From: Mya arenaria | Lineage: Eukaryota > Mollusca > Bivalvia > Myida > Myidae | Length of the DNA: 64,000 nucleotides | Direction: 5' to 3' | NCBI RefSeq assembly: GCF_026914265.1 | Contig: NC_069128.1 | Coordinates: 27,283,460 to 27,347,459, forward strand | Shown: piece by piece, positions 25,201-35,427 of the stretch | Layout: the number at the start of each line of letters is the position of its first letter | Numbering within the stretch: position 1 is the stretch's first letter | Program-made: the position numbers and the translations under genes | The notes under the pieces: generated by a model | Database searches by the model: none | What the model was told of the DNA's origin: nothing | The model's input: only the letters and a program-made list of their open reading frames with translations

Positions 25201-28200
25201 ATTCTCGATTTACAAGTATTAATCCTTTGTGGTAAAGCTCTCTTTTGAATCAAGCCATCGTCAATACAAGGTGTGTTAAAAGTTATGGAATTAATTTCAT
25301 CGTCATTTAAAAAAACCCACCCTACCCCCCTGCATATTTAAGGCAGCCGAGCTGTACGCTTTATACACAAACATTAGCATGAAACGCATTATATTATCAT
25401 TTTTCGATGTAAATAGTTGCTCTCTTATATTGTGTTGTTCGAATATTTCAGTTATGCCATTACCATCGCTCTATTGAATGACGTACAACCGGGGAAGCTG
25501 GCGACCCAGTGCAGAAAGTTCAATGTGGGCAACGGCCATTAGAAGTCGCCAGACGAATAACCCGAAGAATCCAAGTCCGGCGAGGCTCCCATAGATTATA
25601 TGAAAAAAATGTATTTTTGTGTTTCCTAAGCAGAATGTGTAAATTATCATGATACATTGCTTTTGTTCAAAGGGCTTTGTACGATGAACACCGCGTCAAT
25701 ACCCGTTGTACTAAATACGCCATACTTCTATTGGTTAGCGCTCGACAGCACCTTTCTATCCAAATCTTAAGCAAATTTATCATTAACAATTTTAAAGTGC
25801 TTTCCGAACATTGCTTTTTCGTGACGGAATTCACTTACATTTGCTAAAGAATGAATACTTGTAATTTATATTTGATACTGATTTGCATATTTGCTAAGCT
25901 GAACTAAATTGTATCGTTTAACTGCTGCAATAAGTGATTGCATTGCAATAATTGATTGCTTATTTTCAACCCCGAGGCTTTGGGGTAGGTCGCCATGGAA
26001 GACGCCAAAGTTTCGCAGGTGACCAGTTGGCCTTTAATCGGGTCAACATTTTCGGACCATTTTTTTTCAAAATTCATTTTGGGTCAAGGGGGCCCAAAAT
26101 TATTTTTTTGCGCTATGGCCACTTGGGCCTAAATAGTTTGTGCTGTGGTCAATTTGGCCCAGATATTTATATATGTGAAAGGGGAGTCTCGCCAAACATT
26201 CCAAACCGTTTAAATGTAAATGAACAAAAATAAATTTAATGAAATGGACAGCTAAATTGTTTTCTCGTTTAAGAAATTTAACGTGTAACATGGAAATAAA
26301 GTTAAGAAAGCGTCGCCTTATTCAGGTTTAGGAAGAGTATGGTGTAAAGATTAAATTGGTTTTGGTCAACTTTGTTGATAACATGAACTATTTTTATATT
26401 TTATGTCTGACTTGTGACAGATCCTATAAGACTTGGAAATGTTATGTCAGTGAATATATAACAAAATAGATGTGTATATGGTAAATATCAAGAATATGTG
26501 ACAATGGTCAGCAACCGTAGTTCCCTACATCTGATAGTGCACTTTTTTGTAGGTTGCATCTTTCTTGTGTGCAATGACAGAATATCTAGGTCCGGGCGGA
26601 AGAAAAGTGTATCATTTATTGTCAAATGAACAGCAATTCCTATCAAAGTCAGGGTAAAATAAAATTGTTTTAAAACGTTATTTGCAAGAATTTCGTAAAA
26701 CTTGTTGTATATTATATCTTCCACCCAGGCACATGGAACACGCTTATAATTCATTTCATTTTAGTTAATAAAGCAGTACAATGTAAGTCATTTGAAATAA
26801 CTCGTTTTGAAATAATGAGAAAATGTTACACAAATAATTAAAGCGTCTTCAATATCATCTGTAGCATAGCTAGCTATTCTAGACCTATTTCACCTCAAAG
26901 CTTATTATTGTTCACTAAAATGATTAATACATAACATGCCTGGTGGTTTCACATCTAGGCAGGTTGGTTCCCTTTTCGTCTGCGTTTTCGGATCGTCTCC
27001 TGGTGAATAAATATATATACATATAGGTATGAGATTTGAAAGAAGGCCGACGGATAATTAATCGCCTTGTCCGTCCGTCTGTCCTTTCGTCTGTCTGTCT
27101 ATCTCAATAGCATACACTTTTTTAAGTGTATGGGTTTTGATGAGCCTGTATTTAATAATATATGCAGTATCATCGTGGGGCGAGACACATATTTGTTTGG
27201 CAAGGATCATATAATTCGGCCCACAGTCTTTAGTGCCCTTTTAAAGAGCTTTACTGAATAGGAAGAAATACTTTTCCGTCAGGAGACATTTTAAGTGTAC
27301 TCGCTTACTGCAATGAAGTACGCCAAAGTTTCAGAAACACTAAACGATGACCCTTGACTTACTGACAAGATACCATTTTGCTATTCAGAGCCATTTCTGA
27401 GTAACTTATGGTTGGACACTGATATAACTTTTGATATTTGAAATGTGTTTTTTGTCTTGTATTAACGTTGCGTATGTGTAGTTTACTGTTTGTTTAGCCT
27501 TGACCACGAATTAGAATATTGGCTACAGTTTTCCAGTTTTCCTCTCTCATGATATAGGACAGTTTAGTGTGGGTCGATAGTTCAATTACTAGTTGTGTTG
27601 ATATTTCTTCCAGGCTAGAGGAAGCACTAATATGTTTAGGCTGTATAAGTTCATGCTTGTGTATTATGTCATTGAAGGATGAGACCAGTGATAACTTAAA
27701 AAAAACAAACATCGTTTTGAATAGATATGGCGTAATCGCTTCAAAACGGTCAACTGAAACGAAGTATTAAACCATTTTGTGAATCACTACACAACTACTA
27801 TGGAAACTAGAGTGACAAGCACAGCAACAATTTACGAATATCCTGTTTAGGGCTCCAAATTTACTTTACGTTTAGAGTAGTTTTTATGCCACAACCTATT
27901 GCTGGTCCTATCTTTTATCAACACATGTTCAAATACTTTCAACTACTCACTAATCTTATACAGACATTACACAGACATAAATAAGTGGAACCGGAGTGCA
28001 TTCTTCTCAAAGATAAGATGTAATATTCATACGAGGCTAATTTGTTCTGAGAATTAATTACGCATTATTAAAATGTCCACACTTGTGTATTTTTTTTTCT
28101 TTCTCGGTTTCGTCCCAACTCCAAGGCACCTTTTGCAATCAGCTAAGATTTTCCTCAGGCAAAAATATGGATGCATTGGCCGTAAGAATATGCCAGGTTT

Positions 28201-29066
28201 TGAACATCATGGCAAAATGTTGAGAATTAGAACACAACAAAACATACATTGCCATTACTGACTTACTCTTAACTAAGCCTTGCTTTCACTTTTACGATAT
28301 TGACGATATTGACTCCGATTAATCTCGATTTATTTAATCTTCGTGAACGCAGATATTTTAAGCGATGTTACACAAAAGCAATATATATTTATACAGTCGA
28401 ACCCCGTTGGCTCGAACTCCCAGAGATCGGCAAAAATACCTCGAGCCTCGGGAAATTCGAGCCAAGCGGAAATGCTTACATTGAGTATAAAGAATTTGGT
28501 CCTTTAAATCCACTTCGAGTCAACAAGGAAATCGAGCAAAGCGAGTTCGAGCGAACGGGTTTCGACTGTATATATAATTTAAAGAAACTTTTCATAGTAG
28601 ATGCATACTCATCGTAAGGATAATATAAACCATTCAACAGTTATGCTTTTGCATCAGTATGCCGCCATAAATCAATAAATACTACACGAATAAAAGGTCG
28701 ACCACCAACCTTTTAAGTCCGTCCCACATTCATCACAGAACTTTGAACCAGGTGTTTGTTCCTCCCCACAATCGTGGCAGAACAGTTTCGTAGGCTTTGT
28801 TGCTGAAAAAAATATCATGGAGCATATGTTAGTATAATTATCAGAAATGTTGTAAAGATATGAGCAGTTTTGCTCGTATTAATACGATTTTTATTTTCGG
28901 ATATCATTACACACTTCACCCGATCAGAAAGCCTAAGAGCTTAGTCCCTATATCGTTTATTATTATTTTAAATGGACTTTAACTTACGTTCAACCTTCGT
29001 TCCACAACCAGAGCAATATCTTGCACCAGGTCGCAATTCCCCACCACAGTTTGAACAGTTTGGCAT
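12404..29066 (-). CDS. Zinc-ribbon / AIG1 (GIMAP-type) GTPase fusion, six exons
   Basis: Exons in transcription order: 29066-28988, 28802-28710, 20799-20761, 20339-20283, 18881-18754 and 13231-12404. All five introns have GT-AG ends and every junction keeps frame, giving 407 codons plus stop. Residues 1-57 form two zinc ribbons (C4/C7/C18/C21 and C35/C38/C49/C52). Residues 58-90 are an acidic linker. Residues 91 onward are an AIG1-type G domain: G1 GHTGHGKS (97-104), G2 Thr126 in SVTK, G3 DTPG (145-148), and the family '[11 protein letters not shown]' box near 172-182. G4 is TKNN (216-219), with Asn where Asp is usual. The last 32 residues are hydrophobic and Gly/Ala-spaced. The family binds GTP, often self-assembles on membranes, and is linked to immune cell survival. 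The role here is inferred, not shown. Start: first ATG ahead of the first ribbon. Confidence 0.85.
13684..15310 (+). pseudogene. Decayed coding sequence inside a GIMAP-like gene intron
   Basis: Successive + strand stretches read as protein but change frame or hit stops. Near 13684 is [15 protein letters not shown]. Near 13802 is [20 protein letters not shown]. Near 13888 a 59-codon run starts [20 protein letters not shown]. Near 14058 is [13 protein letters not shown]. Near 14817 is [20 protein letters not shown]. From about 14921 a charged, Lys/Glu-rich run of roughly 130 codons carries stops at four positions (two adjacent). A fold-back MITE interrupts it at 14348-14707. I do not recognise the family. 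The tail looks like a coiled coil or a disordered charged region. It lies opposite to the host gene, so it is not a skipped exon of that gene. Confidence 0.5.
14348..14707. mobile_element. Fold-back MITE family A, copy 1
   Basis: The ends TTAAAGCTGCACTCTCACAG and its inverted match (CTGTGAAAGTGCAGCTTTAA) bound a 360-bp element. Its two halves are inverted copies of each other (GATCAGATCGCAGATTTTCA on the left against a matching right arm). Related copies lie at 37692, 57971, 58405 and 61023. Confidence 0.85.
15311..16522. other. Intronic DNA, nothing recognised
   Basis: AT-rich sequence within the 5.5-kb intron between exons 5 and 6 of the GIMAP-like gene. No coding, RNA or clear repeat signal is seen. 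Confidence 0.5.
16523..16896. mobile_element. MITE family B, copy 1 (inverted orientation)
   Basis: Bounded by TTTAAAGTGACACTTATTC and GGGAGTAAGAGTGCATCTTTAA. The interior carries TGGTGAATGATAAAAGC and a short palindrome around TAGTCTACTATAGTC. It is the reverse-oriented relative of the elements at 54170 and 63291. Confidence 0.75.
16897..18753. other. Intronic DNA, nothing recognised
   Basis: No convincing coding, RNA or repeat signal is seen between MITE B copy 1 and GIMAP-like exon 5. A (TG)-rich stretch near 17521 is trivial. Confidence 0.45.
18754..18881 (-). CDS. GIMAP-like gene exon 5: P-loop and switch I
   Basis: Encodes [20 protein letters not shown] through SVTKTCHRQ. The acceptor is TTTCTTCAG and the donor CAA|GTAAGA. 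It carries the Walker A / G1 loop and the conserved switch Thr typical of AIG1 GTPases. It ends in phase 0, matching exon 6. Confidence 0.88.
19637..19780. repeat. Near-perfect 144-bp hairpin
   Basis: The left arm 19637-19698 and right arm 19719-19780 are inverted copies with few mismatches. Both contain TGAACGCAATTGGGCTGGTC in one orientation or the other. They are separated by a loop of about 20 bases. The hairpin lies in the intron between GIMAP-like exons 4 and 5. A miniature fold-back element is most likely. Confidence 0.85.
20283..20339 (-). CDS. GIMAP-like gene exon 4: linker into the G domain
   Basis: A 57-base exon encoding [18 protein letters not shown], with acceptor TTATTGCAG and donor ACTG|GTGAAC. 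Its final G plus AG of exon 5 gives Glu90, reading straight into [15 protein letters not shown]. Confidence 0.7.
20761..20799 (-). CDS. GIMAP-like gene exon 3: acidic linker
   Basis: A 39-base exon encoding [12 protein letters not shown] between split codons. The acceptor is TTTTTTTTCAG and the donor is CTAG|GTAGTT. It follows a 7.9-kb intron. It is supported mainly by phase agreement on both sides. Confidence 0.65.
   Translation of the reverse strand, partial: TSSTLGLQNLNN
21843..22110. repeat. GC-rich interspersed repeat, copy 1
   Basis: Starts ACCAGTCAATTGTATCCACG, is far richer in G/C than its surroundings, and shares long stretches (GGTGCGGGGGCATTTGGC, GATTTTACCCGG, TTGGCTGGACCGAA) with 31371-31551. 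The right terminus seen in the other copy is missing here. Confidence 0.75.
22412..22612 (+). CDS. Small single C2H2-like finger frame within the 2.2-kb element
   Basis: An ATG-started frame of 66 codons containing [19 protein letters not shown]. This has the C-x2-C, hydrophobic spacing and first His of a C2H2 finger. The expected second His is replaced in HMNVQR, so the finger is probably defective or is an exon fragment captured by the element. Expression is unknown. Confidence 0.35.
   Translation: MDLTDASMDLLAVTVTEDNGKKFVCSICTYSTNYKSNLKRHMNVQRDIPRTSTPKSKERRMKYRSH
24329..24457. repeat. Hairpin-forming inverted repeat, ~129 bp
   Basis: GTGTAAGATAGGTTCATCCC on the left is matched inversely by GGGATGAACCTATCTTACAC on the right. 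Outer arms (ATCGTCCATGG / CTATGGTAGAT) extend it imperfectly. It is intronic to the GIMAP-like gene. A diverged relative may lie near 23164-23230. Confidence 0.75.
25452..25629 (+). pseudogene. Possible exon relic with two stops
   Basis: After an acceptor-like ATATTTCAG, one frame reads [20 protein letters not shown] and continues for 59 codons to TAA at 25627-25629. Two in-frame stops fall about half way. The residue mix looks protein-like but no family is recognised. A decayed retrocopy or exon is possible. Confidence 0.25.
25630..28390. other. Intronic DNA, nothing firmly recognised
   Basis: Part of the 7.9-kb intron of the GIMAP-like gene. It contains low-complexity and GGCC-rich text near 25970-26190 but no supported gene. 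Open frames here lack protein character. Confidence 0.45.
28394..28568. mobile_element. pogo/Tc1-like MITE, copy 1
   Basis: The ends CAGTCGAACCCCGTTGGCTC and its inverse (GAGCGAACGGGTTTCGACTG) are flanked by TA on both sides, as for the Tc1/mariner/pogo group. It is about 175 bp long and has no transposase. Confidence 0.75.
28710..28802 (-). CDS. GIMAP-like gene exon 2: second zinc ribbon
   Basis: A poly-T tract and CAG precede it, and the donor is AAAAG|GTTGGT. It encodes [20 protein letters not shown] and onward, a second C-x2-C ... C-x2-C ribbon. Its last base G joins AC of exon 3 as Asp58. Tandem ribbons of this kind usually mediate protein or nucleic-acid contacts. The target here is unknown. 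Confidence 0.8.
28988..29066 (-). CDS. GIMAP-like gene exon 1: first zinc ribbon
   Basis: Encodes [20 protein letters not shown] and onward: 26 codons plus one base, then donor C|GTAAGT. The C-x2-C ... C-x2-C spacing is that of small zinc ribbons (the DZANK / zinc_ribbon type). The trailing C joins CA of exon 2 to give Pro27. Confidence 0.8.
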
Positions 29067-29920
29067 AGCTGGTTCCTTTACATTAAAATTCGAAACAACA
29101 TCGTTAACATAACAAGGCTTAATCAAACTATAATTAAAAGAAACCAAGTAAAAAAGGACAACGGCAGGTTTTTAAAACAACGACGTCGGGATATCGCCAG
29201 TTTTACGTCGAAAGCTAGAATGATTTATCGAGTATATATAATAAACACGTAAAACATAGAAATAAATTTATAAATAAACAGACAAAACGAATAAAATAAT
29301 TCGTCCCACTTCAGCAGTATTTTAATTCAGGTGTTTGGGATCCGCTTTCAGAATGGTTTGATCTGCGCCATGGTAGGAAATTAATCAAGAGGGTAAAAAT
29401 ATTTTATCGACCTCTGACGTCATTGAGTGTGTTGAGTGCGCCTTTGAGAGTTTAACAACGGCGAAATATTGGCGCAAGTAAACACATGACAAGATAAAAA
29501 TATTACATGTATTTATAAGTTTTTATTGTATCTATGCATTATTTATGCGATTGAGCTAGTGTCTTGAGCCTTCTATTGCGAGTTCACAACATAATTCTAT
29601 GATTTGACCTAGACTAAGTGGACTAGTGTTATAGCCGTCATGGGTTATGCTGGGTTGGGAAATTATACCTTCTAAGATATTTCTATAAATTGACCAAGCG
29701 ACATAGTGTTAGATCATACTCGGTATCCGAACGATTAGGTATCATATTTTGTCAGTAGGTCAATTCGTCCCAAATATTTTCGGATATTTAAGTTCGTTCG
29801 GCACTATAAAGCTATAAGTCAAATTAGTTCATTTAGACGTCTACAATTAGTCGAAGTGGTTCAATACGTTCACATGTGTCGCGATACTCGGAGTACGAGG
29901 GTTCAAAACCCAGGCGTGCT

Positions 29921-30730
29921 GAAGAAATAGCCACGCAAAGTATAATTATAAGAAATAAACAAAACACGTCTGTGATGTCCAAAATCTAATATACGAGTGC
30001 CTAAATACAAATACAGCATGTAAGACATAAAATGAATACAGAATGAAATATAAATGGAATTTACCTGAAGAAATAGCCACGCAAAGTATAATTATAAGAA
30101 ATAAACAAAACACGTCTGTGATGTCCAAAATCTAATATACGAGTGCCTAAATACAAATACAGCATGTAAGACATAAAATGAATACAGAATGAAATATAAA
30201 TGGAATTTACCTGAAGAAATAGCCACGCAAAGTATAATTATAAGAAATAAACAAAACACGTCTGTGATGTCCAAAATCTAATATACGAGTGCCTAAATAC
30301 AAATACAGCATGTAAGACATAAAATGAATACAGAATGAAATATAAATGGAATTTACCTGAAGAAATAGCCACGCAAAGTATAATTATAAGAAATAAACAA
30401 AACACGTCTGTGATGTCCAAAATCTAATATACGAGTGCCTAAATACAAATACAGCATGTAAGACATAAAATGAATACAGAATGAAATATAAATGGAATTT
30501 ACCTGAAGAAATAGCCACGCAAAGTATAATTATAAGAAATAAACAAAACACGTCTGTGATGTCCAAAATCTAATATACGAGTGCCTAAATACAAATACAG
30601 CATGTAAGACATAAAATGAATACAGAATGAAATATAAATGGAATTTACCTGAAGAAATAGCCACGCAAAGTATAATTATAAGAAATAAACAAAACACGTC
30701 TGTGATGTCCAAAATCTAATATACGAGTGC
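29921..30730. repeat. Perfect 146-bp tandem array, five and a half copies
   Basis: Units begin GAAGAAATAGCCACGCAAAG at 29921, 30067, 30213, 30359, 30505 and 30651; the last breaks off at 30730. As far as can be read the units are identical, implying very recent expansion. A B-box-like GGTTCAAAACCC lies just left of the array (near 29899-29911). The array is about 0.9 kb upstream of the GIMAP-like start codon. Confidence 0.97.
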
Positions 30731-31370
30731 GCGGATTCCTCGTGCACGAGTGAAAGGTTAAGGTTAACGGATATAGAAAAATAAAGTGAAATTGAAAGTG
30801 AAAGAATAATGAAGACCAGACTGAAAGTGAAAGTGAGTGACAGGGGTTAAGTTCTACTATTACTATGATGAATAATATTAGACACATATAGACAAACAAA
30901 CAATGACAAACACATAGACAAATGACCCTGCGACACATGTATGTCAATAGTGATTTTGCTAAACTTCTAGCTTCCTAGAGCTTACCTTTCCTTACTTCCG
31001 GGAGCAGTATGTGGAGTTTGTATTAGTGAAATTGTTGGTGATAGTAAAGTGATATGACTTGTGTTGACCTGTCCGCTGTCGATGATAATCAGTTATATAG
31101 ATTGATCATGGATTATCAATATGAACAGCAAAGGAAAGTGACAGCTGGCCATGGTCATGTGTTTACTTACAAAGTTTTTTTTCAGTCACTCGGAAAACGT
31201 AATTATTAAACTCAGTTTATGTCTACGAAACACTCATTCTTAATGTTCAGATCTGTCGAAAATAACGCTCAGTTGCTTCAACATTATGTTACTATGATAT
31301 AACCATGTAACCTAGTGTTTGACCTAACATGACACATATTAATTAAACTTATGTTACAAGGATTTGTCTT

Positions 31371-31551
31371 CGCGCCAAATATAGCGGGGACTGGGCCTTT
31401 CTTATGATCCCTGAGGTGCGGGGGCATTTGGCAGGGATTTTACCATCAGTTCGTCCCCGCAGGACGGGGATTTTACCCGGTCTTGGCTGGACCGAACGTT
31501 AAAGTCCGCGCTATTCCCCGGACATGGGGCCCGTGATTACAATTGACTGGT
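31371..31551. repeat. GC-rich interspersed repeat, copy 2
   Basis: Matches 21843-22110 over most of its length and ends CGTGATTACAATTGACTGGT. That is the inverse of the left terminus of copy 1, so the full family carries ACCAGTCAATTG inverted ends. The left end is truncated here. Confidence 0.75.
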
Positions 31552-32213
31552 ACATAATGAACTTATTGTGGACGGCGACGGACAAAAGACGACGAAGAAA
31601 GCTCAACTTTGACCATTTCATTGACCAAATGTGCTTCACGCGAAACTTATTATGTAACTTTATAACTTTTATCATAATTTGACAGAAACAAGTGTTTATT
31701 CAGACATTTAGCGTCAACTAACCAATGTTAAGAACATTTTTCGTTTAACCCTTTTTATGGTATACGTCATCTCTCTGAATATCTAAACATCTTTCCCGAT
31801 GTCATTATCAATTTTGAACAAATAATTTTAAAAATAAAAATGATTGTCCAACACGACCATTATACCTAAAACTATAATAACATTTTTTTTTTATTTCATA
31901 AGATACACATAACATCATCAAATTAGACAATTCAATAATTAATAAAGATTCATAAAAAATGAACTTACCCTTTCTCGTAAGATATATGAAGTATGTTTTG
32001 TTTTCCTTTTCAATCGGTAAATATGTGGTTTAGTTGAGAGTTATCATATATTCAGAAATACAAAACACTGCTGTACGAAACACAGTTTCCAGAAAATACA
32101 ATCATGCGATGTTCTGGTGTTTACCTGGTGGAATTAGTCATGTGCTGCTATAACTCGCAGGTACGTAAGTTACAGGTAAACAATAGTTGTGAGATTGACA
32201 AACATATACAGTA

Positions 32214-32388
32214 CAGTGGAACCCCGTTGGCTCGAGCTCGATTGGCTCGAAATCCTTATTGGCTCGAACTGGATGTAACGGAAAGATTTATTTTAACTGA
32301 AGATAAGCATTCCTGCTTGGCTCGAGTTTTTCGAGGCTCAATGTATTTTCGCCTGTCCCCAGGAGTTGGATGCAACGATGTTCGACTG
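32214..32388. mobile_element. pogo/Tc1-like MITE, copy 2
   Basis: Ends CAGTGGAACCCCGTTGGCTC and GTTCGACTG, with TA flanks. The internal GGCTCGA motifs match the family at 28394. The open frame across it is incidental. Confidence 0.7.
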
Positions 32389-32409
32389 TACTTTTCCAGT
32401 TTTACATAG

Positions 32410-35100
32410 TTGTCTCGCGTTCATGTTTAAGATACATTGTAGGTCTCAGAAAGGATGTGTTCATGTATACTAAATTAATATGAGGTCATCCTGCAATTAC
32501 TATGCCACTAAACATAGCTCTTGGGAAAATAAAATGAGTCAAAAATGATTATGTCTGTTTTAGGGGCTGTATGCGCGACAATAGTATTTTTTCATTTCTG
32601 TTCACAGGCAATACAAATCAAATGCCTCTCATAACCTCACAATAGGTAATGTAAACTGATGAATCTTAATACAATTAGCTACTTTCATAACAGAAACGGG
32701 TACACCTATATGCACTTGGACATCTTGTAAGTTAATTCTAGTATACATTTATTTAAATGAAACCCGATATTGAATTGGAACGTTTTGCATAGTTGTTGTA
32801 AGTAAGATAAGACAGGGTCTTTAAGAAAACATATTTCCATTTTCTGCATAACTATCTATAACTATATATTTCCGTCGGTTCATCACCAAGGTTTATTTAC
32901 GATTCTTGGCCTTGCTTTTAAATTCACATTAGCATTAAAATCTTATAATGTATTTAAATGAAGCGGTATTTTAATTTGCACTTTCTACATGTATTTGAAA
33001 CAGTTTCAAACACTATGTTCTTTAAGTCAAGGGTCATCACTTTGGTGATTAAAGCTAGAGATCGGCCTATTGTTTGACTTATACACAATTTAATAAGTCT
33101 CTTACAAAAAAAACAGCAACATTTTTTTTTATTATGCACTTAGCCTAGTTGAAGTTTTAGCTAAAGAGTTTAGGAAGAGCGCTGCACCCTGTCTGTTTTT
33201 GTAGCACCATTCTGCCCTCATGGAGACCAGTACGTGCACACTCATGCCTTCATAGAATTAAGATTTAGCTTAAGATAATCAAATATATATTTCGTTTTAA
33301 TTAACTTAAATTATGATCAAACATTCTTACAAACTTGACATGTTGAATATTATTTCTATTAAGCGCAGTTCCAAACAGTTTCTGTGATTTCATACACGAT
33401 GTGCCCTTTTCGCCGCTTAGCACCCAATCCCTTTTCTTCAGTAGCCTATTCTTTTGAATACATGGCTAAAATTCTAGTATTATTATACCTGAGCGCATGA
33501 GGCTCCATATTCCCAGATAATACAACACATTTTAACTAAACATGAGGCAAAGCAGCAAGGGGAGTCTAATACTGTCTGCCGTAAAACTAGTCTATTCAGA
33601 GTTAGCGTTCCTGTATCCTGCGTGTAAAATTCCCAAAATCATTATGATTTCCCGGGGAACATTTTCGAAGCATGCAAGCACTGCTTTCCGATCAAACTGG
33701 CGTGCAAAGATAAATTATAATGTAAGTCAATTTTAATTTTATTTAAGGCGAACGAACTCAATGTAGAACAAATGGTTGTATATATTTTTAGATATGTCTT
33801 TCAAATAAAATTAAATAAAATTAAAGAAACAGATAATTTGTTAATTAGTGTAAGATCATATTTTATTTCACTCGTGATCATAGGACAACTATATTTTCAC
33901 TCAAGGCTTCGTGAAATAAAATACGATATCACACTGAAATAAACAAATGTCCTCTATGTCTTCATGCATTTAAAACTAATTAAATTAAATTTTCATTTGA
34001 TGACGCCAACAATGGTTTTGATATATAATAATACTTGTTGGACTATAAGTACCTTAGAGATAATGGGAAATACCTCAGTAGTTGCATACCCTGCGAGATC
34101 GAAGCGAGAGCGTGCTGTGTACCACTGAGGGTGTATAAATATATTCCATACAAACGTATATCTCATCTATTACCCTTTGCAATTCCATGAATTCCTCACA
34201 CGTGGCCATTTTTTACCATTCATTATTTATCATCAACCCTCCATAATTAAGATCTAGAATAGCTGAGTGTAAACTACAAATGCTTCAGAAACGCAGATTT
34301 TTTCAGACAATTTGTAGAGGATCATTTTTATGAGTATTGGCTTTTATAGAGCTTGTTTGCGTTGTTTGATAATCAACCATAATGAGGTTTTATTTTTATA
34401 GTGTTTTGGCAAAATTGTTTTTCGTAAAATTGAATAATTCAAGAACCTTCTGATAAATCTCATGCTGCCTTACTAATTTTCGAAACATACCTGATGTTTT
34501 TACATGTTGAAGGGTAATACCGACTTTTCTGTTTGAAGGTAAGAAATATTATTACTTGGAATTCGTACGTATACCTGATATTGAAATGCCCCTGATCGTC
34601 TGGAATATTAAAATGTACACGGGATGTATGGGATACAAACGCATTCCACGTAACCGTGTTTTTTTAACAATATAGTCTTTTCCATGAATATAATTTTCAA
34701 CCACGGAAACGTGTATTCATTTATTAAAATGAAAATTGTGTGCAAACTAGTATTCTTTTTTGAAGATCTCCGAATTTGAAAAAAAAATATGGGCAATATA
34801 TTTTATTCAAAACGAACATATCTGTCTATTATCTCGAAGGCGCATCAAGCGTTATTTTTTACTTAGTTCCTATAGCGACTAAATACATAAGAGTACAGTT
34901 GGAGTACAAATCTCTTACTTGCTTATCTTATTACATTAACAGCTTTATACATATTGCAGATCAGAATGAATCCAAATGACTACTTTTCTGATATTAATCG
35001 TTTTAAATTAAATACTTAACCTCCTAGTGGCCGGGTTTGTCAGAGCGAGTGGAACGTATTTTTCTACACTTAGTTCGGGACACCGGCGTATACACTTTCA
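32410..35100. other. Intergenic DNA, nothing recognised
   Basis: AT-rich DNA between the repeats upstream of the GIMAP-like gene and GRHPR. A weak inverted pair around 34075-34125 (ACCTCAGT / ACTGAGGGT) may be a small fold-back remnant. No promoter element can be named. Confidence 0.5.
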
Positions 35101-35102
35101 AC

Positions 35103-35427
35103 ATGATGCGACCTAGATTTCTTATCAGGTCATTTAAACATATTCAAGCTAGTGTATTTAGCTCATCTTATCTACATTTTAAATCTGGACGAATTTCTCA
35201 AGCTTGTAAACTTAAAGCCATGTCAACTAGTTCAAGACCAAAAGTGTTTGTTACAAGGCGTGTGCCTGAGGATGGAATTAATTTACTCAAGGAACATTGC
35301 GAGGTGTCTCAATGGAACTCTGATGATGCTATTACAAGAGAAGAGCTTATACGTGGAATTAAAGGTGTTGATGCCCTATTCTGTTTGTTAACAGACAAAA
35401 TTGATGAGGGGATTCTGGATGCTGCAG
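35103..35427 (+). CDS. GRHPR: GRHPR exon 1
   Basis: Starts at ATGATGCGACC; a second in-frame ATG at 35220 begins MSTSSRPKVFVTRR. Donor is GCAG|GTAGTT. Frame is open upstream of 35103 as far as 35037, but only with a non-ATG codon, so 35103 is preferred. Encodes the N-terminal half of the substrate-binding domain. Confidence 0.9.

Noticed and set aside
29946..30712. Five identical 60-codon frames on the minus strand
   Set aside because: They are one chance frame copied by the 146-bp tandem repeat, and have no start context or family match.
32104..32409. 101-codon + strand frame, and a similar 105-codon frame at 28300-28617
   Set aside because: Both run across pogo-like MITEs and follow their GGCTCGA repeats.
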